A DNA stretch of 64,000 bases, taken from positions 1,860,001 to 1,924,000 of the forward strand of contig JANTUC010000002.1 in the NCBI GenBank assembly GCA_026873275.1, in the 5' to 3' direction. Below the pieces are notes generated by a model. It did not search any database. It was not told the origin of the DNA and saw only the letters and a list, made by a program, of their open reading frames with translations. The stretch comes from Pseudopithomyces maydicus (Eukaryota > Ascomycota > Dothideomycetes > Pleosporales > Didymosphaeriaceae). Each line of letters starts with the position of its first letter. Positions within the stretch are counted from its first letter, which is position 1. Positions 56,366-64,000 of the stretch are shown here, piece after piece. The position numbers were made by a program, and so were the translations under genes.

Positions 56366-58566
56366 ATGGAGGACCCTCCGTCGCGCGTGCTCATTTACTT
56401 GATGCGTCACGATATCCGTCTCTCGGATAACCCCATCTTCCACGCAGCATCCGCTAGTTTGTTAAAGAGAACCCCGTACACGAAACCGACAGAGAGTATA
56501 GATACCCAAATCCGCGATGATCTATTTGTTCAGGATCAAGAACTCCCATTCTTCACACATCTTTTGCCAGTATATGTTTTCCCTGCAAACCAGGTCGAGG
56601 TTTCTGGATTTGTGTCCGATCCGATGGCCAAATCTCCCTACCCACAAGCGCAAAGTCAGGTGGCAGGCTTATGGCGAACCGGGCACCATCGTGCAAAATT
56701 CATGGCCGAAGGACTTTGGGATTTGAAAGAGAGGCTAGAGAGACTAGGTTGCGGATCAAGCTTGCATATACGGGTTGGAAGACCTGGCGAGGTTGTGGAG
56801 GACATGATCAAATGGTACGTTGGTGAAAGAGACGCTGGTCGTAGCAAGATAGATGTTGTAGGCATTTGGATGATTGCTGAGGAGGGCAAGGATGAGAAGG
56901 ACGAGGAAGCTCGAATAACACGAGTTGCGACCCAGAGCGGTGCGAAGCTGCGTATATGGAATGACGAGAAGTATTATATTGATGAGTGCGTCTTACACAT
57001 ATCAGTGTATTACCATGGTCTCAAGCTAATCTCATACAGTCAAGACCAGCCGTTGAATAATATTGATGATCTGCCGAATGTTTTTACCACATATCGAAAA
57101 TCACTAGAGCCGTTACGGGCGCGTCCACGGCCATGTATACCTGCTCCCAAACGACTTCCACCACTACCTGATGTTATACCTCCACAGAAGCATCCTTTCG
57201 ACATCCCAAACACCTTGGACGGGCTGTTGGAAGCTCTTCTACAGCCCCTGAATGATGATCCAAGACATGGCCTGTCTATGCCACCAACATGGCCTTCCGG
57301 GGTGTCATCCTCGCACCCATTCTCTGGAGGGGAAACAGCAGCACATGACAGGCTCACGCATCTCATCTCCAGTGGTGCAATGAGTTCTTATAAGGAAACG
57401 CGAAATCAAATGCTGGGAGTGGACTACAGCACCAAGCTATCCGCTTTCCTAGCTCAAGGTGAGTAACTTACGGTCATCATCAGCAATAGGCATGTGTACT
57501 AATGATGGCACATCATCCAGGTCATGTGACAGCACGGCAAATACACTGGGCAATGATGGATTTTGAAACAGGAAAAGGTCCGGGCGAAAACATTCCGGGC
57601 TATGGTCAAGGGGAGAACGATGGTACTGCTGGTGTTAGATTCGAACTACTGTGGCGAGACTACATGCACCTATGTGCGCGGAAATTTGGACCGCAGATGA
57701 CGGCTCTCGAAGGTATCCAGGAATTGTAGGTCATTCCAATTATCATTTCCCAGGACAGAATGTTGACCACTTCATGTAGGAGTACACGAATAAAAACAAA
57801 AGGTCTGGAACCCACGCCAAATCACGAACAACGTCCTCCACGCAAGCGCTGGAAGCAATTTGATGGGAATAGTAGCTCGTCTGACGCTTTTGAACGCACC
57901 CGTGAGGTATTTGCAAGATTCAGATCAGGCCGTACAGGCATTGGCCTCATTGACGCCGCAAATCGAGAAGTCTTCCTTACAGGGTATACTTCAAACAGAG
58001 CACGCCAAAATGTGGCCTCCTTCCTATCTCACTCGTCTCATCTTGGTATAGACTGGCGTGTCGGAGCAGAGTGGTACGAGTACCTTCTCGTCGACTACGA
58101 TTTGGCCAGCAATTGGGGCAACTGGCAATACGTGGCTGGTGTTGGAAATGATCCACGTCCTGGTCGTGTGTTCAACCCTGTGAAGCAAGCACTGGACTAT
58201 GACCCTGAAGGCGAATATATCAAAGCTTGGGTGCCAGAGTTACGACATGTCAACATAACGAAGAGCATTGGGGCGGGTCAAGAAGAAAGGAACCAGCAAA
58301 GACTGATGGGGCTGTACCAAGCGTGGAAACTATCTGATTGGGAGAAAAACCACTTAGGGTTGAGAGGACTAGAATGGGTTGAGTCGCCGCTGGTCAGAAT
58401 ACAATTTTCTGTAAGTAAGGGAAAGGGAAGAGGAGGTCACGATGGAAGGAAAAGGGGTGGGAAAGGTCGTGAGAAAGGCAATGGAAATAAGACGAGGAGA
58501 CTTGGTATGGAGGAAAAGCTAGAGAGAACGCATATCACACCTAGTCAGGGTGAGCAGAGTCGATGA
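56366..58566 (+). CDS. CRY-DASH cryptochrome/photolyase
   Basis: Blue-light flavoprotein of the DASH class, repairing cyclobutane dimers in single-stranded DNA and/or signalling. Exons 56366-56985, 57040-57458, 57521-57725 and 57780-58566; introns 54-62 nt; 676 aa. N-terminal photolyase domain begins RVLIYLMRHDIRLSDNPIFH; HHRAKFMAEGLWDLKERLE is typical DASH; after the join YYIDDQDQPLNNIDDLPNVFTTYRK. FAD domain: GHVTARQIHWAMMDFETGKG..., VRFELLWRDYMHLC and the DASH C-terminal signature TGYTSNRARQNVASFL...DWRVGAEWYEYLLVDYD...NWQYVAGVGNDPR. The tail after about residue 620 is basic and Gly-rich (KGKGRGGHDGRKRGGKGREK), as in other filamentous fungi. The frame is open upstream of ATG 56366 with other ATGs, but this start gives the conserved N-terminus. 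Confidence 0.95.
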
Positions 58567-58940
58567 TTCGGTTTGACAGTGGTTGCCTAGCATTTAGCTT
58601 TGACTCTTTCCTATTTGGAGTTTCTTGGTGGTGAAGCTGATCTAATTCCACAATGTAAGTTGTTTGCACCACATGAATTGTCTTGTCTTGGCTAAACATA
58701 GTCGCACATAGTGAAAGACACAATTGTCTCGGACCAAGCATTTATACACAATGCAAAGTCAATTTATAAGTAAAGAAAGCATTTGAAACCCATTTCTCAA
58801 ACAATCTGATGTGCAAAATCCGGTTTGGGCCACTCAATCACGAATCAAAAAACTCGACCACAAGGAAATTTAAAAACATCGTTACAACAGGCATTGTCAA
58901 ACACGAAACCACACTGGAAATAAAGCGCAAAGCTGGCAAA
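58567..58940. other. Intergenic between CRY-DASH and the J-domain-like gene
   Basis: 374 bp, AT-rich. The downstream gene's frame is open back to an ATG at 58809, so the right part may be 5' UTR or an N-terminal extension. Confidence 0.4.
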
Positions 58941-59696
58941 ATGTTTCTCCCCAAGTCATACTGTCTATCTTCGGCATCAACGAGTCTGACTCCCACTGCG
59001 TCTTTGGCAAATTTTCCGGATCATTATTCGTGCATGCAGTTGGACCATTGGTGCACTGTCGAGGAGGTCAAGTTGCAATATCGCAAATTGCGGGTAGAAT
59101 ACTTCGCATCTGAGCCATCAAAGTACCATCAATTGCAAGCCGCGTACAGTATTTTGGTGGATCCCGAATCCCGTCGTGAGTACGATGCAGTTTATCGTGT
59201 AAGGATCGGGCTGCCACCACCTTCAAATGACAGCCTTACAACTTCATTCAACTCTAATGAGCGGAGAGAGACCACAGCCGAGCGTGCTGACAACCTGCTT
59301 ATCAAATCTGATGCCTCTCCGCACGAAGCTGCAATCGTCAAGGCCGCAGTAGCCCATATCGAGGCACAGGCGCCACAGCGCCATGCGGCCAAGCCTCTCA
59401 CTGTACCAAAGACATCCAAATCTGAAACAACACTTCTTCGTGAGGATGGGCAACCAGATCTTCCGGATGTGATCAGACCCGATGGGCAATGTCTTCAAGA
59501 GAAGGATGAACCACCCACTCGTGAATCCGATCCTAACTGGGGTCTGAAGCATTTTTCACATATTTATAAGCCTCTTATCGGTTCAAGACCATATCACAGT
59601 TACATACCTATCGCCGAAGTCTATAAGCGCGGCAATAAGCGTAAGGGTCACCGTCCGATATATGTCAGAAACATTGCAGCGATGGCACTTCCATAG
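58941..59696 (+). CDS. J-domain-like protein lacking HPD
   Basis: Intronless, 251 aa from ATG 58941 (MFLPKSYCLSS); an in-frame ATG at 58809 would add 44 basic residues. Residues about 25-78 have the shape of a J domain: FPDHYSCMQLDHWCTVEEVKLQYRKLRVEYF, then KYHQLQAAYSILVDPESRREYD, the usual helix III/end. The invariant HPD between helices II and III is missing (the position reads FASEPSKY), so it cannot stimulate Hsp70 in the canonical way. The rest is disordered, ending in a conserved-looking C-terminus (YHSYIPIAEVYKRGNKRKGHRP). Known HPD-less J-like proteins work as adaptors; the role here is unknown. Confidence 0.7.
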   Translation: MFLPKSYCLSSASTSLTPTASLANFPDHYSCMQLDHWCTVEEVKLQYRKLRVEYFASEPSKYHQLQAAYSILVDPESRREYDAVYRVRIGLPPPSNDSLTTSFNSNERRETTAERADNLLIKSDASPHEAAIVKAAVAHIEAQAPQRHAAKPLTVPKTSKSETTLLREDGQPDLPDVIRPDGQCLQEKDEPPTRESDPNWGLKHFSHIYKPLIGSRPYHSYIPIAEVYKRGNKRKGHRPIYVRNIAAMALP

Positions 59697-59873
59697 GGAT
59701 GATGGCAAGGTTTGAATCGTCTCGAATTAATTGGTAAAACTTAAAACTTGCTAAGTCGACTTGGATAGGTTTTCCTTACGTATGGAAAGCGCCTCGTTTG
59801 CGAATACCAGGCATGCCATTTGCCCAAAGGGATTAGAGTGTTCCTCAGATGAATACCTATAACTCAAAAGAGG

Positions 59874-59880
59874 AAAAAAA
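59874..59880 (-). terminator. Pol III terminator of tRNA-Val
   Basis: Seven consecutive T on the minus strand, three bases after the discriminator base of the tRNA. Confidence 0.85.
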
Positions 59881-59882
59881 GA

Positions 59883-59992
59883 TGACTCAGCCGAGGTTCG
59901 AACTCGGGACCTTCAGTGTCGCACACTTATTTGGAAATTAAGGATTTCACTCTTGTGAGACTGACGTGATAAACCAACTACACTACCGAGCC
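59883..59992 (-). tRNA. tRNA-Val (CAC) with a 35-nt intron
   Basis: Folds as a full cloverleaf on the minus strand. Acceptor stem GGCTCGG pairs with CTGAGTC (two G-U pairs); D arm GTGTAGTTGGTTTATCAC; anticodon stem TCAGT/ACTGA with loop CTCACA+C, so the anticodon is CAC (valine, GUG codons). T stem CCGAG/CTCGG around TTCGAAC; discriminator base A. A 35-nt intron follows position 37, and its 3' part (AAGTGTG) contains GTG complementary to the anticodon, as expected for a splicing-competent tRNA intron. The mature tRNA would be 75 nt. A T7 run directly downstream on the minus strand (59874-59880) is a good Pol III terminator. Internal A and B boxes (TAGTGTAGTTGG; GAGTTCGAACC) are present. Confidence 0.95.
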
Positions 59993-60670
59993 GTCTGATG
60001 TGTGTTGGGGCAAAATTGATTGTATCATATCCCAAATTGCATGGAGTGGACAAGTGCAAATTTGATAGCCAAATTCGAAAGGCGTCTATGAATTCTTAGA
60101 TGGGTAAGTGTGCATTAGTGTATTTGGTAGCTAGTATTCTGAAACAATCTGGAGGCATTGATAGTTCGAGATCGTATATGTTATTCTGCGATGGAACCCC
60201 CGTTTATGTGTCTTTACAAAGCTATCATGGATGCTAAAACGTTGGATTGACCGAAACTGGAACTTGTGCCCTTCAGTGAGTTGACATAGATCAGATTGGA
60301 TAGGACTGACATGGTTACCAGCTACAATATATCACATTTACTCTGCATTAATAACCCTTCGTTAAACTGGTGGTGAATGTAGAAATATAGTTCCTCGAGA
60401 GCTTTTGCATGATCCTCAACACTCTATTGTATCACAGTGAATTGTTCAAGAGACATTGCTGGACCAATTGCTTATCCTGGAAATGTATAAACATCCACAC
60501 GGGATGGAATATAGTTAAACCACAATCGAGAGGGCTCAAGGTGGCTTCCCGTACACTATCAAGAAATAATTGCATAAAACGGCGTCCTTCACACGAAGGA
60601 CCATGCAAAATAACAGAACATCGCTCCAACCAGACGCCGCCCAATGCTGTATCGTACGCGTAAATGTCAC

Positions 60671-61987
60671 CTAGTCCTCATATTCGATCTCCTTGACGCC
60701 GCAAAAATCTGTCCCGAAACACGCGTCTACCATGTACCACGTCCGCCAGTACAAACTTGCGTTCATGTGGTCAAACCTCCCATTCGCATCGCGGGGAACT
60801 TGGTCACCGATCAGGCCGTTGCCGGAGCCGACAATCCACCCTATGATTGGAAATTGGCCTAGGGTCTCCTGCCACTTAGGTCGGGTAGGGAGGAAGACTT
60901 TGCGGTCTTGGAATGTTCCAACCCTCACGGCCTTGCCTTTGATGCGGAGATTGGATTTCCCGTTCTGGCGGGGTTGGGATGATGTTGTCTGGGCGAGAGT
61001 GGCTTCTTGGGTTGTGGATGCTACTGGGCCTGTTGTTTCGGACGCGCCTGGGGGCAGCTCATTGTCGTAAGCTTCGTTCCACTCACCCATGCGTGGCTGT
61101 GGTGTAGGTTGCGTCGTGGGGACGGGAATTGTGGCCGTAGCAGAAGAGGCTGTTACCGAAGACAACGACCTTCCGGGCATAGTAGCTGAAGACACAGTAT
61201 TCGGCGAAGCTGTGAGCGAGATTGATCCGGCGGGGATGGGCCTGTCGCCATGTGTCGGTCCAACACCCCGATACGCCTCCGCGTATACTTCGTATCCCCA
61301 GATAGTGTGCGGGGATCCCCAATGAATGGCCCGGTCTGCGGTCTCTGCTGAGTCAAAGGTGACTTTTACCCAATGATCTCCCCCTACATATTCGTTTATC
61401 TTTGCGATTTGCGAGGCTGATAGCTTGCTAAGATCGGCCGGACGAGAAGCACCGAAGCTGAGACCGTACCGGGGGTCAGAAGGTTGCCGCTCATACTCTT
61501 CGTATATAGTGCCACCGGAAATTTCCTCGAACTTGGCGATAGCAGCCCATTGCTGGTCCTTGCCAAAACCGTAAAGTATGACCTCTTTGGGTATTCGGAC
61601 CCCGGTTGTGGAAGCACCAGCTGCAAAAGATGCCGATGGACCAGCCGCTTCAAGGAGATTTGGCGCAGACGCGGATACGGGAGCTTGGGGGGTCGAGGTC
61701 TTTCGGAGTGACTTCTGCCTGTCGTCTGCCTTGTACTGCGCAAAGATGTCGTCAATGTGCTTGAGGTTTTCCTGCTTGGCAAGGTCGTGTGCACTCGATA
61801 TGTTTGGTGTTTTGCTCCGGCTGACGCCGCGCTTGCGCGCTTTGCCAAAAGGACCCTTTTCTTCGGGTATGCGACGTTTGGAGTTCTCTGAGCTGGAGGA
61901 AAGCCACATGTTAGCAATTGACCACGATGCACACAGGAGAGGTAAAGCCCTCGAGGGGCATGCGGCGATGCAGGGCAGAGACGTCAT
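60671..61987 (-). CDS. NUP53/NUP35-type nucleoporin
   Basis: Inner-ring nuclear pore protein with the Nup53/35 RRM-like dimer domain. The core reads RIPKEVILYGFGKDQQWAAIAKFEEISG, then WVKVTFDSAETADRAIHWG and TIWGYEVYAEAYRG, matching the MPPN/Nup35 RRM pattern. The C-terminus holds an aromatic/amphipathic stretch (SLYWRTWYMVDACFG) like the membrane-binding helix of Nup53, preceded by FPIIGWIVGSGNGLIGDQ. N-terminal third is Ser/Ala-rich. Proposed exons 61935-61987 and 60671-61892 with a 42-nt intron (GTGTGC...GCTAACATGTGGCTTTCCTCCAG) give 424 aa starting MTSLPCIAACPS; the branch point and acceptor are strong, the donor is moderate. The frame stays open upstream without ATG. Divergent from the gene at 62405. 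Confidence 0.78.
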   Translation of the reverse strand: MTSLPCIAACPSRALPLLCASWSIANMWLSSSSENSKRRIPEEKGPFGKARKRGVSRSKTPNISSAHDLAKQENLKHIDDIFAQYKADDRQKSLRKTSTPQAPVSASAPNLLEAAGPSASFAAGASTTGVRIPKEVILYGFGKDQQWAAIAKFEEISGGTIYEEYERQPSDPRYGLSFGASRPADLSKLSASQIAKINEYVGGDHWVKVTFDSAETADRAIHWGSPHTIWGYEVYAEAYRGVGPTHGDRPIPAGSISLTASPNTVSSATMPGRSLSSVTASSATATIPVPTTQPTPQPRMGEWNEAYDNELPPGASETTGPVASTTQEATLAQTTSSQPRQNGKSNLRIKGKAVRVGTFQDRKVFLPTRPKWQETLGQFPIIGWIVGSGNGLIGDQVPRDANGRFDHMNASLYWRTWYMVDACFGTDFCGVKEIEYED

Positions 61988-62404
61988 TGTACTATGATGG
62001 GTGAAGGGTTTGCTTGCTGACTTCTTTCTGCTGCGACACGGGCGCGCGGTCAGAGACAACAGGTGCACTTACTCTGGCAGCTCGAAGGCCCACGGTAAGC
62101 GCCGGCCGGTGGAATCGAAAGCGCGCTCGGCGTCGGGGACGGCGTGGACCTGCATGGTGGAGCGCGGTGGTGTGGGGGTGGGTTGACGCTGGAGCACCTG
62201 CACTTTGTTTATCACGCCCAGGTGGTGGGTGAACATGGGGAGAAACATAAAGTCCGCGGCTTGACGCCACACCCTGCACAGTGTGGCTGGTGCCTTCGAC
62301 TAACTTCTTCCGGCACCCACACACTCGACAGCTTCCGAATCGAGCCCCAGGATATCTCATTCGTCAGCCAGCCTGCTGCCTATTCCTTGCCCACGTGTGC
62401 CGCC
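61988..62404. promoter_or_regulatory. Divergent promoter of the NUP53-like and F-box-like genes
   Basis: 417 bp between start codons, GC-rich on the left, no coding signal beyond frames reading through from the neighbours and no recognised motif. Confidence 0.4.
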
Positions 62405-63659
62405 ATGGACCTGACTCCTGTCAAGATCAGAGGGAAAGAAAGCGGCCCGGTGCCACCCAGTCCAATCTTCAAAAGGCTCTGACCGTGTCCTTGTCGCAGA
62501 TCAAGCAGCCTCGACCATTCAGGTCTATCCAACCAAAGAAGATCACCGCAATGGTGATCCCGACACTGCAAGGCCTACCACAGGAGCTCCTAGAAATCAT
62601 CTTCCTCTACAGCATGAACATTGCCCTGCCACGGAGCTCGCCCATTCTTGGCCGCAGATTATCCGCCCGAACCGTGATCTTGGAGTTTGTCCTACGAGCC
62701 TTCTTCCACACTGTAGACCATAAAACCAACTATCGCGACCGCAAGACCTCTGGCGACCCCGTCCTTCAGTCCCAGCTCCTTGCTTGCCGCTTTTTCACCT
62801 GGGCCTTCTTCCGCTCCTATGTGCACAAAGCCCACACAACCTTGGTCCAGGAACGAGGCGCCATATGGAAGGCCTCGAGTGTCCAACCGCCTGGTCTTGA
62901 AGCCTTTGATGGCCTGCTCCCGTTCAAATTTATGAAGATTACGTACCTGGGGTTCGCTGACGGATTTCATGTCCCGGACAAGCTACTTCACGGCCCTTGG
63001 TCACCCGACAAGGCATCACTCCTCTACGTTCTGGTGTCTCTAAGCGGCGAGCTTGACTGGACAGGCAGCATGGCTGGTGAGGTCGCAAGAGACGGCATCG
63101 TTCAGGCGATAGACGAGAATGCTGAACGAGCAGTGGCCGCACTTGCAGTCTTGCTGGGTGTGGCACAGATGATCGATACAAGTCTTCTCCGGAAGGCTGT
63201 AATGAACCACCGATGCAATTTCAACATCGTGCGACAATTACTTTTCAATGCACAAATCTTGCAACAGGGCTCACCTCGCGACTCCTTGGATTTTTATGGT
63301 GAGTGGCTCACATGGTTCGAAGAAAGCAAGGACTGACTCAATCAATCCCTGTAGACCCGACATTGTGGAGATGGGCAGATGCACACGAAGGAAAAGGGGT
63401 ATTCCTGAAAGATCTCCTGCGCAGAGCCGATAAATTCTCACTAGAGTTCTATCTAGAAGGCGAAGAGGGCACAAGAGCCAGCATTATACCGTTTCCATAC
63501 GGTGGCACCAAATTCGACCCCAGGACGGCTTTCGACACCCGTGTTGGACGTGAGATGCTGGTGCGGCTGTATCAGAACCATGGCAGAAAGATGACAGCAA
63601 GCCCTCGGCGGACAAGGCATAGGCACGTGGTGGAGGAGCTGAACGGTGGAGACAGTTGA
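62405..63659 (+). CDS. F-box-like fungal protein of unknown function
   Basis: Exons 62405-62449, 62500-63298 and 63355-63659; introns of 50 nt (GTGCCA...GTCGCAG) and 56 nt (GTGAGT...CTGTAG), both in phase; 382 aa. Starts MDLTPVKIRGKESGP, then a basic linker and an F-box-like helix LQGLPQELLEIIFLYSMNIA, followed by RSSPILGRRLSARTVILEF, FKFMKITYLGFADGFHVPDK and the segment LLYVLVSLSGELDWTGSMAG. I recognise this layout from many uncharacterised Dothideomycete proteins, usually in lineage-expanded families. Its substrate and binding to Skp1 are unknown. An alternative start at the in-frame ATG 62551 would drop the first exon; the conserved-looking MDLTPVKIRGK favours the spliced start. Confidence 0.8.
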
Positions 63660-64000
63660 AAAGCCGAATTAGCAACACTGCATCAGGTTCACACATGTGG
63701 AATGTAAAGAAGATGTAAAAATTATAAATGTATTCATGCTACGCCTATCCTCTCGAAGTCGTGGGAACGTTGTGGGCCTGCTTCTTCGAGTTAGTTATCG
63801 GACTCAAGAAAAGTAAGACGCGAAGGAGGCAGTGATGAAGTTCCTCAGTGATCTTGGTGGAAAAAGTAAAATCAGCCCCAAAAATGGGTCATCTACTATC
63901 TATTGCAATTTTTAATCATCGGAAGGGTGATGACAACATATGACGAGTAAGGAAAAACCGGTACACTTACCAAGGGACCAAGAGCTAGGAAAGAGTCCGT
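63660..64000. other. Right edge, no gene seen
   Basis: 341 bp after the F-box-like gene; AT-rich 3' UTR-like start, then mixed sequence with no open frame of note. A neighbouring gene may begin beyond the window. Confidence 0.4.

Larger units (their letters stand above)
59697..60670. other. Intergenic holding the tRNA gene
   Basis: Contains the tRNA-Val gene at 59883-59992 (separate entry). The rest (60000-60670), downstream of the NUP53-like gene, is AT-rich with no coding frame I can support. Confidence 0.5.

Noticed and set aside
44844..58566. Possible secondary-metabolite or secreted-effector cluster
   Set aside because: No synthase, tailoring enzyme set or cluster regulator; the genes are unrelated single units.

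Overview
The window is nuclear DNA of a filamentous ascomycete. Genes are spliced with short introns (about 40-180 nt, mostly 47-65 nt, often with CTAAC/CTGAC-like branch points). Many encoded proteins are typical of Pezizomycotina: a Pth11-type membrane receptor, a CRY-DASH photolyase with a basic Gly-rich tail, a GAS2-domain microtubule protein and a two-FAS1 secreted protein. The F-box-like protein at 62405 resembles families I associate with Dothideomycetes/Pleosporales; that placement is recollection, not a search result. I see no transposon, CRISPR array, biosynthetic cluster or viral sequence.

Layout. 0-4 kb: an MFS transporter (-) diverges from an F-box protein (+). 4-6 kb is empty. 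6.2-10.5 kb: PRPP synthetase and a coiled-coil protein (both -). 10.5-15.5 kb is a gene desert rich in simple repeats. 15.5-21.5 kb holds two divergent pairs of genes for (probable) mitochondrial proteins: MSF1/DIC1 and a PrpF-like isomerase/MGE1. 22-27.4 kb: RPB3 (-), calcipressin (+), RPS6 (+). 27.7-32.6 kb: a Cdc20/Ama1-family APC/C activator (-), BET4 (+), a small membrane protein (-). 32.8-41.3 kb: a 6.5-kb intronless MUS7/MMS22 gene, then UTP7 (both +). 41.7-49.5 kb: GAS2-domain protein (-), secreted M28 carboxypeptidase (+), Pth11-like receptor (-). 51-58.6 kb: FAS1 protein (-), glutamate decarboxylase (+), a broken small ORF (-), CRY-DASH (+). 58.9-63.7 kb: J-domain-like protein (+), intron-containing tRNA-Val(CAC) (-), NUP53-like nucleoporin (-), F-box-like protein (+).

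Most genes are core housekeeping: translation, transcription, ribosome biogenesis, prenylation, nuclear pore, mitochondrial import and carriers, DNA repair. They are independent transcription units; several divergent pairs share intergenic promoters of 200-350 bp. Exon joins given below were worked out by hand from GT/AG sites, reading frame and family conservation.

The most striking cross-cutting signal is that three otherwise intact genes (F-box, GAS2, M28 peptidase), and perhaps a fourth (APC/C activator), each need one or two single bases restored, always in the same direction and mostly in G or C runs. Homopolymer undercalling in the sequence explains this better than independent gene death. 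I found no convincing undescribed system; the best leads are the fused C-terminal extension on the PrpF-like protein, the interrupted small ORF at 55829-56128, and the unsettled 5' part of the APC/C activator.
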